This document shows, piece after piece, positions 25,747 through 34,562 of a stretch of 64,000 bases of DNA (the first letter of the stretch is position 1; each line of letters starts with the position of its first letter). The notes below the pieces were generated by a model that saw only the letters and a program-made list of their open reading frames with translations, had not been told where the DNA came from and ran no database searches. The stretch covers positions 1,116,001-1,180,000 of the forward strand of contig NZ_CP104143.1 of assembly GCF_025200715.1 (NCBI RefSeq), read 5' to 3'. Both the position numbers and the translations under genes were made by a program. The DNA comes from Rhizobium sullae (GTDB lineage: Bacteria > Pseudomonadota > Alphaproteobacteria > Rhizobiales > Rhizobiaceae).

Positions 25747-26775
25747 TCAGCCGGTCGCAATCGCTGGAGCGTCTTGCATCTCGCGAATCGCCGCGATCCG
25801 TTCGAAATAGTGGCAGCGCACGAAGTGCCGTGTGTCTTCGTTTTCCACGATGCTGCGCAACATGGGCTCCGTCTCAGCGCATCGACTGTCGGCATGGGCG
25901 CACCGGGTACGAAGGCGGCATCCGCTCGGCGGATTGAGCGGGCTCGGCGGCTCGCCGTGCAGGGTATCGATCGTTTCCTCCAAACCGTGCTCGTCGAGGA
26001 GGGAGGAGGCGATCAAGGCCCGCGTATAGGGATGTTGTGGATTGGCAAAGAGATCGGCCGCAGGCGCTATTTCGACGATCTGGCCGAGATACATCACTGC
26101 GATGCGATCACAGAAGCGCGATACGAGCCTCAAATCGTGCGTGATCATCAGTATGGTGAGGCGCAGCCGAATTCTCAATTCCGACAGAAGATTGAGGATC
26201 TGCGTGCGCATGGAGGAGTCGAGCGCCGATGTCGGCTCGTCGCATACCAGAAATTCCGGACGCAGAAGGAGCGCGCGTCCGATCCCGACGCGCTGCAATT
26301 GTCCGCCGGAGCATTGGTGAGGGTAGCGGTCGTAAAATGCGTCCGTGAGGCCGACTTCGCGCAGCATGTCCAACACCTTGGCCTTACAGTCGCCGGGCAT
26401 GTAGAGCCCATGTTGCGTGAGCGGGGCGATCATGCTTTGGCCGATCGTCATCGAGGGGTCGAGTGCCGAATAGGGATCCTGGAAGACGAGCTGCATGGTG
26501 CGGCGCATCTTGCGGAGCTCCTCACCCTGCATCGCCAGGACATCACGCCCATCGACCTTCACCCGCCCGGATGTCGGCGGCGTCAGGCGCATGAGCAGGC
26601 GAGCGATCGTACTCTTCCCGCAACCGGATTCGCCGACAAGACCCAAGGCCTCGCCGTGACGGATCGAAAAGCTGGCTCCGTCGACCGAACGCACTTGCCG
26701 CCCGCCGGACAGGACGTAATGCTTCGTCAGTCCTTCGACGATGACGAAATCGGAGTGGGCGACGCGCGGCTTCAT
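25747..26775 (-). CDS. ABC transporter ATP-binding protein, DppF/OppF type
   Basis: 342 residues. Walker A GLVGESGCGKSTIARLL, Q-loop QLVFQDPYSALDP, signature QCSGGQLQRVGIGRAL, Walker B FLVCDEPTSALD and H-loop LMITHDLRLVS are all present. The C-terminal oligopeptide-transporter extension contains Cys at SGCRLRTRCAHADSRC, typical of this class. The ATG at 26775 overlaps the upstream ATPase stop by 4 bp, so the two are probably translationally coupled. Confidence 0.93.
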   Translation of the reverse strand: MKPRVAHSDFVIVEGLTKHYVLSGGRQVRSVDGASFSIRHGEALGLVGESGCGKSTIARLLMRLTPPTSGRVKVDGRDVLAMQGEELRKMRRTMQLVFQDPYSALDPSMTIGQSMIAPLTQHGLYMPGDCKAKVLDMLREVGLTDAFYDRYPHQCSGGQLQRVGIGRALLLRPEFLVCDEPTSALDSSMRTQILNLLSELRIRLRLTILMITHDLRLVSRFCDRIAVMYLGQIVEIAPAADLFANPQHPYTRALIASSLLDEHGLEETIDTLHGEPPSPLNPPSGCRLRTRCAHADSRCAETEPMLRSIVENEDTRHFVRCHYFERIAAIREMQDAPAIATG

Positions 26776-27824
26776 GCCGGAACTCCTTCGCTGACCCGAT
26801 AGGGTTCGCTGCTGGCAGCCCAACAGCGGGCCTTGCAGCCGCAGACGGTGTCGCAAAGATGCGGCTCCTCCACGACGCAACGGTCGAGACAGCCGTGCGC
26901 CTGCGCGACCGGGCAACGGGGATGGAAGCGGCAGCCAGCCGTAAGGTCTCGCGCATGGACAGCACCGTGGGGGAGAGAGAATAGCTTTCCCTGCGCATCG
27001 GTCTGGAACAGAGAGCAGCGAATGAGGGCCTGCGTGTATGGATGGGTCGGCTGCTTCAGGACTCTGGCCGCGGGTCCTTCCTCGACGACGCGGCCCGCAT
27101 ACATGACGACGATGCGATCCGCGACAGCGGACACGATGGAGAGATCGTGGGTGATCAATAGCACGGCGAGGCGTCGCCGATGGCGCTCGGCGTTTAGAAG
27201 CCTCAAGATCTGCGCCTGAACAGTGACATCAAGGGCGGTCGTTGGCTCATCAGCAATCAGGAGTTCGGGGCTGGCGCTGAGTGCTGCGGCCATCATCACC
27301 CTTTGGGCCATGCCGCCGGAAAGTTCGAAAGAATAGCAATCGGCGCGTGCCGATGGATCCGGAATGCCAACTTCACCGAGCATTCCCACGACATGCCGGC
27401 GATTCTCCCGTCCATGAATGCCGTTGTGATAATAGAGGGGCTCGCCTACCTGCGCTCCCACCCTCGATGTAGGATCGAGCATGGCTTGAGGCTGCTGGAA
27501 CAGCATGGACAGGCGCCCGCCTCTCAAGTGAGCGAACTCGCCGGCCGATAGGTTCTGCAAATCCCGTCCGCCGAAATGGACTGCGGTTGCACTGAGCGTT
27601 GCTCCTGGGGGCAGGAGCCGCATGACGGAAAGTGCCGTTACGCTCTTGCCGGAACCCGATTCTCCGACGAGGGCGACAACCTCTCCCTTGCCGACGTCGA
27701 AGCTGACGCGATCCAGTACCGGCTGCTCTACGCCGGCGAACCGGACCGTCAGGTCGCGCACCGACAGGATTGGTTGTCTCTCGCCCAAGGCAGGAGCATT
27801 GCTGTCGCAGGTCTGGCATGTCAT
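26772..27824 (-). CDS. ABC transporter ATP-binding protein, DppD/OppD type
   Basis: 350 residues. Walker A VGESGSGKSVTALSVM, Q-loop MLFQQPQAMLDP, signature ELSGGMAQRVMMAAAL, Walker B LLIADEPTTALD. The C-terminal extension has the Cys cluster TAGCRFHPRCPVAQAHGC found in many OppD/DppD proteins. The ATG at 27824 is taken; the frame continues upstream but runs into the GntR gene. It forms the ATPase heterodimer with the next gene product. Confidence 0.93.
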   Translation of the reverse strand: MTCQTCDSNAPALGERQPILSVRDLTVRFAGVEQPVLDRVSFDVGKGEVVALVGESGSGKSVTALSVMRLLPPGATLSATAVHFGGRDLQNLSAGEFAHLRGGRLSMLFQQPQAMLDPTSRVGAQVGEPLYYHNGIHGRENRRHVVGMLGEVGIPDPSARADCYSFELSGGMAQRVMMAAALSASPELLIADEPTTALDVTVQAQILRLLNAERHRRRLAVLLITHDLSIVSAVADRIVVMYAGRVVEEGPAARVLKQPTHPYTQALIRCSLFQTDAQGKLFSLPHGAVHARDLTAGCRFHPRCPVAQAHGCLDRCVVEEPHLCDTVCGCKARCWAASSEPYRVSEGVPA

Positions 27825-27858
27825 GCGGTCTTCCCCTCTTTTTATGAGAACTGCAGGT

Positions 27859-28560
27859 TCATGCGGCCGAAGCGACACCCTTCCTTGCCTGAATGGCTTT
27901 GCGCATCGTTTCGACGGGATTGCCGAAATGCCGGCGCAGTTCGGCGAGTGCCGCCTCGAGCGTGCCGGACAGCATAAGATCGGCCAGCAACTGATGCTCC
28001 CGAACAAGCGCGTCGTTGCCGCTATAGCCGCCCATCAGCTTGTGCAGGCAGAGCTTCGTTTCCGCCTGCACGGTGGCATAAACGCGCGACAGCCGCGGGC
28101 TCTCGGCCGCGTCGACCAGGGTGCGATGAAACTGCATGTCGAGTTCCGCGATGAGTGACCAGTTCCGGTTTAGGCGGGCGCGCTCCATCCGGTTGGCGAT
28201 GGCGCTGAGTTCCTTATGCAGGGGTATGCGCTTCTCCTGCCTTGCCATGACTTTTTCCATGGCCGTGAGCTCCAGTGGCTGGCGCACCAGATAGATGTCG
28301 ATAACATCGCTTTCCGTCAGCTCCGGCACGAAGACGCCACGATGCGGTAGGCTGTTTGCAAGTCCCTCCTGCACCAGGCGCGCAAGTGCCTCGCGAACCG
28401 GCCCGCGGCTGACCCCGAACCGCTCCGCCAGTTCGGCCTCGTTCAACTGCGATCCCAGTGGAAACGTCCCGTCCAGGATGCCGTTGCGGACCTGTTCCGC
28501 GACCTGGGCCGCCAGGCTGTAACGGGGCAGCTTGACATCACTGCCTTTTGATTTCGCCAT
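27859..28560 (-). CDS. GntR family regulator (FCD/FadR-type), inside the ABC operon
   Basis: 233 residues. The winged HTH reads QVRNGILDGTFPLGSQLNEA, LAERFGVSRGPVREALARL and GLANSLPHRGVFVPEL. The C-terminal FCD domain (about 90-215) is all-helical with metal-ligand candidates (AELDMQFHRTLVDAA, and HQLLADLMLSGTLEAA). The ATG at 28560 is preceded by GGGAG at proper spacing. It sits between the permease and ATPase genes on the same strand, so the operon encodes its own likely repressor. Confidence 0.93.
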   Translation of the reverse strand: MAKSKGSDVKLPRYSLAAQVAEQVRNGILDGTFPLGSQLNEAELAERFGVSRGPVREALARLVQEGLANSLPHRGVFVPELTESDVIDIYLVRQPLELTAMEKVMARQEKRIPLHKELSAIANRMERARLNRNWSLIAELDMQFHRTLVDAAESPRLSRVYATVQAETKLCLHKLMGGYSGNDALVREHQLLADLMLSGTLEAALAELRRHFGNPVETMRKAIQARKGVASAA

Positions 28561-28580
28561 AGGAAACTCCCTAGATTTTG

Positions 28581-29462
28581 TCATTGTTTCTTCTGCCCTT
28601 CCAAACCTTGGCCGATCCAGGTGACGGAAAGGGCGGTCAGGAAAATCGCAAGCCCCGGAGCGATGACCAGAAGCGGCATGCGATCGAAGTAGTTCTGGGC
28701 GGACGCCATCATCAATGCCCAGTCGGCATGGGGCGGCTGGACGCCGAGCCCCAGGTAGGACAATCCACCGACCGTGATCAGCTTGTGGCCGAAGCGCAGA
28801 AAGGTGATCGCCGCGACAGGCCTAAAGACGTTCGGCAGCACATGCCGGAACAGGATGAAACTCGGGCGGCAGCCAAGCACTTCTGCTGCGGCGATATAGT
28901 CGCGGGTATTGATGACCAGGGAGAGGCTGCGCGCAAGGCGGGCAAACGGTGCCCATCCGACGACCGTGAGCGAGACGATCAGCGTTGCGTAACCGGATCC
29001 GAAAATCGCCACCATGAACATCGCAATGATCACGTCCGGCAACGACAGAAGCAGGTCGACGATCCGCATGAGAAGCTCGTCCAGCCAACCACCAACCCTG
29101 GCGCTGATCATGCCGGCCGTCATGCCGATCGTCACGCAGAGGAAGAGCGTCAATGCCGAGATGGTGACGGCGAACTGACCGCCGGTGAGGATACGGCTCA
29201 GGAGATCTCTTCCGAGTTCGTCGGTGCCGAGCCAATAAGCTGCGCTCGGAGGCTTCAGCCGTTTGAGTAGATTTTGCGTCGCTGGATCGTAGGGCGCGAT
29301 CCATGGCCCAAGGACAAGAAGCGTCGCGATCACTGCAAACATGGTGGTGCCGGCGGTCAGCGTCCAATGGCGGCCTCGTGGAAAGCGGAAGACCATCAAC
29401 CTGGTTCGGACCCGGCTTTCAGACCACCATAATAGGAGACCAGGGCTGAGGCTAGCGAGCAT
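28581..29462 (-). CDS. ABC transporter permease, DppC/OppC type
   Basis: 293 residues, about six membrane segments. N-terminal OppC-like part (GPWIAPYDP, WLGTDELGRDLLSRIL), then the permease EAA-type loop DYIAAAEVLGCRPSFILFRH followed by LPNV, and YLGLGVQPPHADWALMM near the C-terminus. It overlaps the DppB-type gene by 11 bp. The inner start MVFRFPRG (about 29396) is also possible. Confidence 0.92.
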   Translation of the reverse strand: MLASLSPGLLLWWSESRVRTRLMVFRFPRGRHWTLTAGTTMFAVIATLLVLGPWIAPYDPATQNLLKRLKPPSAAYWLGTDELGRDLLSRILTGGQFAVTISALTLFLCVTIGMTAGMISARVGGWLDELLMRIVDLLLSLPDVIIAMFMVAIFGSGYATLIVSLTVVGWAPFARLARSLSLVINTRDYIAAAEVLGCRPSFILFRHVLPNVFRPVAAITFLRFGHKLITVGGLSYLGLGVQPPHADWALMMASAQNYFDRMPLLVIAPGLAIFLTALSVTWIGQGLEGQKKQ

Positions 29463-30396
29463 GACCGACCCTCACGGCGGGGTTGATGAACATATGAATG
29501 ACGTCGGTGATCGTGGTGATGACGATAGAAAGCACGACGATGCAGACGAAGCCGCCTTGCAGCATCGGAATGTCCTTGTTGATTACCGCTTCGTAGAGCA
29601 GGCGGCCCATACCGGGGATGGAGAAGATCACCTCCACCACCACCGACCCGCCGAGCAGGCCGGCTAGCCACATGGCGAAAAGAGTGAGGACTGGCATGAT
29701 GCCGTTTCGTACGCCGTGATGCACCACGGTCTGGCGCATGTTGAGCCCGCGCGATAGGGCCGCCGTGATGTAGGGCGCGCCGAGTACGTCGATCATGGCG
29801 CCGCGGGTGACCCGCGTGAAATAGGCCGTCGGACGCAGGGAAAGCACAAGCGCCGGCATGGTCACGGAAGGCCATCCGCGCCAACCGGCGGAGGGAAGGA
29901 GGCCGAGATGGAGGGAAAAGAGCAGGATTGCCATCGGTGCCACCCAATATTCCGGAACGGCGACGAAGGTCTGAGTGACGAAGGTTGCGACGGTGTCGAA
30001 ACGACCGCCTGGCCGCATGGCGCTCACCGTGCCGAGAGGAAATGCGACGAGGAGGGCGAAAGCGAGCGAAACGGCCGCGAGCGTCGCCGAGACGCCAAGT
30101 GCGCGGGCAACTTCGTTTGCGACCGGCATTTTGTTAGCGAAGGATACGCCCAAGTCGCCTCGGAGCGCATCGGCCAGCCAGATTCCGTATTGTTCGTATA
30201 GGGGCCTGTCGAGGCCGAGCGTCACACGCAATGCCGCAACGACGTCCTGATCGACCGCGAGATCGCCGACCCGCGACTGCAGGATCGTACGTACGGGATC
30301 TCCGCCGCTCATATACGGAACGAGAAAAGCGAGAATGGAGACGAAGAGGGAGGTGGCGCAGAGGAAAGCCAGACGCTGAAGCAGGGTTTTCGTCAT
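29452..30396 (-). CDS. ABC transporter permease, DppB/OppB type
   Basis: 314 residues with about six membrane segments. DppB features: LGLDRPLYEQYGIWLADALR, DLGVSF, VPEYWVAPMAILLF, the EAA loop APYITAALSRGLNMRQTVVH and the final FSIPGMGRLLYEAVINKDIP. It is the first gene of the minus-strand operon permeases-GntR-ATPases-binding protein, with about 300 bp of upstream DNA shared with the divergent GNAT gene. Confidence 0.92.
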   Translation of the reverse strand: MTKTLLQRLAFLCATSLFVSILAFLVPYMSGGDPVRTILQSRVGDLAVDQDVVAALRVTLGLDRPLYEQYGIWLADALRGDLGVSFANKMPVANEVARALGVSATLAAVSLAFALLVAFPLGTVSAMRPGGRFDTVATFVTQTFVAVPEYWVAPMAILLFSLHLGLLPSAGWRGWPSVTMPALVLSLRPTAYFTRVTRGAMIDVLGAPYITAALSRGLNMRQTVVHHGVRNGIMPVLTLFAMWLAGLLGGSVVVEVIFSIPGMGRLLYEAVINKDIPMLQGGFVCIVVLSIVITTITDVIHMFINPAVRVGHAR

Positions 30397-30569
30397 CTTC
30401 CGTGTCTCGCCTCCGATTATCTAAACAGGTCGCGCAATGGACGATCCGCACAACAGGAGCGGATCAAGGCTTGTTGCCATGACCTGGGATCGCCGAGCGG
30501 TGGCGCGGCGGCATAAGGCGAGAAATGAGCGAGGCCTGTTGCCGAGGTTTTCATCTAAGCAGCCTTCCT

Positions 30570-30591
30570 ATGCTATCCCCCTGGATGGCAT
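30570..30591. promoter_or_regulatory. Palindrome, possible metal-sensor operator (site A)
   Basis: ATGCTATCC-CCCT-GGATGGCAT, arms matching at 8 of 9 positions. It shares the CTATCCCCCT core with site B 90 bp downstream. It lies between the dppB-type gene and the divergent GNAT gene. Confidence 0.5.
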
Positions 30592-30661
30592 ATTCATCAT
30601 GAGTTCACTGTCGTAGGATTGTCAACAATAGAAATGTTGACGTAAAGCAAAAAACGACTTG

Positions 30662-30690
30662 ATCCTATCCCCCTAGAGAGGATATAGGAT
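30662..30690. promoter_or_regulatory. Palindrome just upstream of the GNAT-rcnA-rcnR genes, likely CsoR/RcnR-type operator (site B)
   Basis: ATCCTATCC, 9 bases, then GGATATAGGAT. The C-rich/G-rich tract with A/T flanks fits operators of CsoR/RcnR-family repressors, and an RcnR-type gene lies 2 kb downstream. It ends 16 bp before the GNAT start codon, where a bound repressor would block transcription or initiation. Confidence 0.6.
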
Positions 30691-30705
30691 GCCAGGAACG
30701 ACAGC

Positions 30706-31323
30706 ATGTTCGCCACTCCATCCCTAATGGATATTGAAATGACTGACGCGATCGACCTTGAATTCTCACCCGATTTTCATCTCTATCCTCTTCACGATGA
30801 GGGAGGGGCGGGCGCGCGAACACGTCAATTCTGCCTGGACGTGATCAAGGAATTCTATGGGTTCGACTATCGTCCGGACTGGCATGGCGATCTTGACTCC
30901 CTTCTCATGCCGCCCGCCGGCAACCATTTCAGCAGCCTCCATCGCGGTGGTTTCTGGATTGTCGAGAACCGACGGGGAGACATCATAGCAACGACAGGAA
31001 TCCGGCATCTTGGCTGGAAGCCCAATTGCGCGGCGCTGTTTTCCGATCTTTACGGCGACGGCACAGGCATAGCCTCACTCTGGCGGCAATACGTGCGAAA
31101 GGACATGCGAGGCCGTGGGCTGGGCAAGAAGCTCGCCGCTCTCGGCGAGAAAGAGGCGCTGAGGAGGGGCTATGAGCGCATGTATCTGCATGCCAGTTCC
31201 AATGCTTCGGCTACCGTCGGCTTCTGGAAATCCAGAGGATATGTCGCCATCGCCGACGACGACGAGACCATCCATTTCGACAAGCTCCTGACCCACCATT
31301 TGCCGCAAGTGGCGACCGCCTAG
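30706..31323 (+). CDS. GNAT family N-acetyltransferase in the metal island
   Basis: 205 residues. The acetyl-CoA-binding signature is VRKDMRGRGLGKKLAALGEK, preceded by the beta-4 strand SLWRQY, and the C-terminal motif is SNASATVGFWKSRGYVAI. The N-terminal 90 residues carry several aromatic and acidic residues (FYGFDYRPDWHGDLD). Substrate unknown. AGGA lies 8 bp before the ATG at 30706, so that start is preferred over the inner ones at 30727 and 30739. It is the first gene after operators A and B, 50 bp before rcnA. Confidence 0.85.
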   Translation: MFATPSLMDIEMTDAIDLEFSPDFHLYPLHDEGGAGARTRQFCLDVIKEFYGFDYRPDWHGDLDSLLMPPAGNHFSSLHRGGFWIVENRRGDIIATTGIRHLGWKPNCAALFSDLYGDGTGIASLWRQYVRKDMRGRGLGKKLAALGEKEALRRGYERMYLHASSNASATVGFWKSRGYVAIADDDETIHFDKLLTHHLPQVATA

Positions 31324-31373
31324 TCCCTCAAATTCTTTCATCCACGACATTCGAACCAACGACTGGAGACATT

Positions 31374-32570
31374 ATGGAATCCTTTAGTTCATTGATCGCC
31401 CAGGGCGGCGGATCTGCCTGGCTCTTCATTCCAAGCGCCATCCTGCTCGGTGCTCTTCATGGGCTTGAGCCTGGCCATTCCAAGACGATGATGGCCGCCT
31501 TCATCGTCGCCGTGCGAGGCACAGTCGTCCAGTCGGTCATGCTGGGCTTGGCTGCGACCTTTTCCCATACCCTGGTCGTCTGGGCGATCGCGCTCGGTGG
31601 CATGTACCTTTTCTCCGGTCTCGATGCTGAGATCGCGGAGCCATATTTCCAGCTCGTTTCGGCTGTGATCATTATCGGCGTCGCAGCCTGGATGTTCCGC
31701 CAGACATGGCGGGAACAGCGTTCGGCCAAGCAATACGAGCGTGACGTCGCCGAATGGGAAAAGACCCGCGACAAGGCGATCCCGGCGCAGCGCGTCGACA
31801 CCGGCCATGGCTTCATGTCGATGGAGATCACGCCCGACAAGCCTGCCTTCTGGCGCTTGAAGGTTGTGAGCGGCGACAACTGGACCGCCGAATATGTCAC
31901 TCTTTCGACCGAACGGCCGGATGGCACGAAGCAGAAGTTCACCTTCGTGGATCGCGACGGTTATATCGAATCCGTCGAGACCATCGCCGAACCCTATGAT
32001 TTTATGGCGCGACTCAGCCTCGACCATGGTGACCACGAGCACGATTACGACGTTTCCTTCCTGAAGCAAGGGGTTGCCAAGGCGCAAGGTAACGGCGTCA
32101 ATCTCGCGACCGAGGGTTATCAGGACGCGCATGCACTCTCTCACGCCAATGACATCCGCAAGCGTTTTGCCAATCGTCAGGTGACCACTGGGCAGATTAT
32201 CCTGTTCGGATTGACCGGCGGACTCATTCCATGCCCGGCGGCCATTACGGTCCTTCTTCTGTGCCTGCAACTGAAGGAGATCCCGCTTGGGGCGGTCCTC
32301 GTCCTCTGCTTCTCGATCGGTCTTGCCCTTACGCTCGTCATGGTCGGCGCGGCCGCCGCAATTGGCGTGCGCAAAGCAACGCAGAAATTCTCCTGGCTTT
32401 CGAGCGCAGCCGCCCGAGCTCCGTATTTTTCGAGCGCCGTTATCGTGCTTGTGGGTCTCTACATGGGTTACCACGGTGTCAACGGCATCATGAACCCACA
32501 TCATGAGCCTGCGGACAATGCCGCCAGCCTTGTGGACACCGGGAGCACGACCGTCGCCGCTGTGCGGTAA
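31374..32570 (+). CDS. rcnA: Nickel/cobalt exporter, RcnA (NicO) family, with a domain inserted in its large loop
   Basis: 398 residues. The first membrane helices carry the NicO motif LHGLEPGHSKTMMAAF, and there is a second half-motif GGLIPCPAAITVLLL in helix 4. Six to seven hydrophobic segments in all. RcnA of E. coli has a His-rich loop here; instead residues about 112-268 form a long soluble loop containing a compact beta-type segment (about 144-231), beginning TGHGFMSMEI and ending LDHGDHEHDYDVSF with a small His cluster. It should export Ni(II)/Co(II) from the cytoplasm. Followed by the RcnR-type repressor gene at 62 bp. Confidence 0.9.
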   Translation: MESFSSLIAQGGGSAWLFIPSAILLGALHGLEPGHSKTMMAAFIVAVRGTVVQSVMLGLAATFSHTLVVWAIALGGMYLFSGLDAEIAEPYFQLVSAVIIIGVAAWMFRQTWREQRSAKQYERDVAEWEKTRDKAIPAQRVDTGHGFMSMEITPDKPAFWRLKVVSGDNWTAEYVTLSTERPDGTKQKFTFVDRDGYIESVETIAEPYDFMARLSLDHGDHEHDYDVSFLKQGVAKAQGNGVNLATEGYQDAHALSHANDIRKRFANRQVTTGQIILFGLTGGLIPCPAAITVLLLCLQLKEIPLGAVLVLCFSIGLALTLVMVGAAAAIGVRKATQKFSWLSSAAARAPYFSSAVIVLVGLYMGYHGVNGIMNPHHEPADNAASLVDTGSTTVAAVR

Positions 32571-32632
32571 TGGAGAGAACCATGCGGCGCGGTCCGCGAC
32601 AACGATAAACAAAAGATATAGGAGAAACACCC

Positions 32633-33001
32633 ATGCCCACCGCGCTTGCCTCGACAGAGGGCGTCAACTCGTCGCTTGACCAGATATCCGAGCATGGACT
32701 ACCAAGAGGCATGACCGAATCCAACGATGGCCACACCATCCATCATCACCACGAAGCAATCGCCAAGCGGTTAAAACGCGCCGAAGGACACCTTCGCAGC
32801 GTCGTGCAGATGATTGAAAACGGTCGGGATTGCGTCGATATCGCCCAGCAGCTCTCTGCGGTCGAAAAAGCCATCACGCAGGCCAAGAAGACGCTCATCC
32901 AGGACCATCTCGATCATTGCCTCGAGGATGTCGTCGGTTCCCTTTCTCGGAAAGAACGCAAGTCGATCGACGAGTTCAAGACGATCACCAAATACCTCTA
33001 G
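32633..33001 (+). CDS. rcnR: CsoR/RcnR family metal-sensing repressor
   Basis: 122 residues, with a 40-residue extension at the N-terminus ending in a His run (GHTIHHHHEAI). The four-helix DUF156 core follows: KRLKRAEGHLRSVVQMIENG, then Cys in RDCVDIAQQL and His-x3-His in IQDHLDHCLEDV. Cys35/His60/His64 and an N-terminal His are the Ni/Co ligands of E. coli RcnR, and all have counterparts here, so Ni/Co sensing is likely. It should relieve repression of the upstream genes when metal is present. A shorter start (MTESNDGHTIH, about 32711) is possible. Confidence 0.9.
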   Translation: MPTALASTEGVNSSLDQISEHGLPRGMTESNDGHTIHHHHEAIAKRLKRAEGHLRSVVQMIENGRDCVDIAQQLSAVEKAITQAKKTLIQDHLDHCLEDVVGSLSRKERKSIDEFKTITKYL

Positions 33002-33105
33002 TCTCCTGTCTGCATTCCCTGCAGGGCGAGGACGCGTGAGTTATCACCGTCGCACTTTGCGTGGCCGTCGGTCAGTAAACTTTGCTAATTCGCGGGAGAG
33101 TTCCA

Positions 33106-33804
33106 ATGGAGCAATTCGTCGAACGTGTCGGGGATTTCATTCATAACCATCAAGCCTATGCGGGCCTGGTGGCAACCCTTATCGCCTTTGGCGAGTCCTT
33201 GATCCTCATAGGTTTCGCCATCCCGGCAACTGCTTTGATGTTGATCCTGGGAGCGCTGGTAGGGGCTGGAACAGTGGAGGCAGGACCGGTTGTCGCAGGA
33301 GCGATTATCGGCGCTATCCTGGGCGACGCCGTTTCTTATGGCATCGGGCGTTGGATAGGGCCCGGCGCGGCCAACAAATGGCCGCTCAATCGGTATCGAT
33401 CGGGCTTGGCCCGCACCCGTCTCTTCTTCCGGAAATATGGATTCGCCTCGGTGTTTTTCGGCCGCTTTCTCGGCCCTATACGCTCGACCATTCCGCTCGT
33501 CGCGGGAATGATGGGGATGGACCATCGCCGGTTCCAGCTTGCCAACGTTTCCTCGGCCGTTGTCTGGAGCATCGCGATGTTGCTGCCGGGCTGGCTTGCG
33601 GGCCGTAGTGCGTCGGAACTTGATGCCGCTGGTTATCTGGAGAGAGGAATCGCGGCGCTGGCTATCTCTCTCGCCGCGGTTTTTGCCAGTGGAAGGATAA
33701 TCAAGAAAATCTCTCCCGCAGTCAGCAAACGTCGTGGCCGGGCGATCGGCTCCCACCATGAATGCTGCGGCGGCAGGAGAGGGACCTGCGCCGGTCATTC
33801 CTGA
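33106..33804 (+). CDS. DedA family membrane protein
   Basis: 232 residues with about five hydrophobic segments. DedA markers: GESLILIGFAIPATALMLIL, GAIIGAILGDAVSYGIGRWI and FFGRFLGPIRSTIPLVAGMM. The C-terminal tail is short and contains paired Cys (ECCGGRRGTC). DedA proteins are inner-membrane scramblase/flippase-like proteins needed for envelope integrity. The ATG at 33106 follows GGGAGAG. It is embedded among metal genes; the Cys/His-containing tail (SHHECCG) could bind metal, which is speculation. Confidence 0.88.
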   Translation: MEQFVERVGDFIHNHQAYAGLVATLIAFGESLILIGFAIPATALMLILGALVGAGTVEAGPVVAGAIIGAILGDAVSYGIGRWIGPGAANKWPLNRYRSGLARTRLFFRKYGFASVFFGRFLGPIRSTIPLVAGMMGMDHRRFQLANVSSAVVWSIAMLLPGWLAGRSASELDAAGYLERGIAALAISLAAVFASGRIIKKISPAVSKRRGRAIGSHHECCGGRRGTCAGHS

Positions 33805-33824
33805 TTTTTCCCGTGTCTATTTTT

Positions 33825-33844
33825 ATCCTATCCATAGGGATGGG
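33825..33844. promoter_or_regulatory. Possible metal-sensor operator (site C)
   Basis: ATCCTATCC-ATA-GGGATGG, an imperfect palindrome similar to sites B and E, 71 bp before the start of the two-repeat protein gene at 33915. Confidence 0.5.
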
Positions 33845-33914
33845 TTAGTTCCGGCACGTCGCCGGCATTGTTTGAACCGCCGCCCAGCCGGCATAACAAA
33901 AAGGAGAGCATGAC

Positions 33915-34562
33915 ATGTCCGAACAGCCTTCCATCCATATGGGCCACGGCCAAATGGTCGATATAGTTGGCAAGACCTCCGACAAGTGGGAGATCATCTT
34001 TAGCGAGGCGGGTGTCGCCGACTATAAAGCGCCACCGCTGAAAGAGATCGAGGCGGATGCAATCGATGTTTCCGGCAAGATTTATCCCCTCGCTATCGCA
34101 GCCGGTCCGAGCGAATCCACGGTCGTCGCCAGTGGTCAGGTCGAGGGGGCCCACCGTGTGCGCGTTCGGGTCTGGCATGGGACCCATTTCCATACCCGAG
34201 AAGCCTTTTTGCCCGGCGCGGCACCGATCGAAGCCGTCACGGGGCCAAATGGCGGATCTCTCGCAACCTTCGACGAAGACCTGCAGTTGGAGGTCAAGCC
34301 GATCGACGCCACTACATGGGAACTCTTCTTCCTGAGGGACACGACGCTGGTCGGGCCGCTCGCTGCTGACGCCGTCGTCGTCCAGGCCATCGGCCCGAAA
34401 GCGGAAGATTACCAGATCCGCAACCTCAAGACCGAAAATCCTGGCAATGGAAGAACGCTGATCGTCGAAGGAAAGATCAAGGACGCCGTCTACGCTCGTA
34501 TTTCCATCACGAAGAACGGTGGCGAGGCGGTGCGCAGCATCCCGGTCTTCTTGGCAAATTGA
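33915..34562 (+). CDS. Cytoplasmic protein of two tandem beta-domains, related to the RcnA loop insert
   Basis: 215 residues, no signal peptide. Two copies of one module can be read: residues about 11-99 (GHGQMVDIV, DKWEIIFSEAG, RVRVRVWHGTHFHTREAFL) and about 112-213 (NGGSLATFDEDLQLEVKPID, TTWELFFLRD, AVYARISITKNG, VRSIPVFL). The first copy has several His (HMGHGQM, WHGTHFH) suitable for metal binding. The RcnA loop at residues 144-231 follows the same plan. Similar small HGG-type beta domains occur in metal-efflux proteins. It has its own operator-like palindrome and probably binds or senses nickel or cobalt, but this is inference. Confidence 0.7.
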   Translation: MSEQPSIHMGHGQMVDIVGKTSDKWEIIFSEAGVADYKAPPLKEIEADAIDVSGKIYPLAIAAGPSESTVVASGQVEGAHRVRVRVWHGTHFHTREAFLPGAAPIEAVTGPNGGSLATFDEDLQLEVKPIDATTWELFFLRDTTLVGPLAADAVVVQAIGPKAEDYQIRNLKTENPGNGRTLIVEGKIKDAVYARISITKNGGEAVRSIPVFLAN

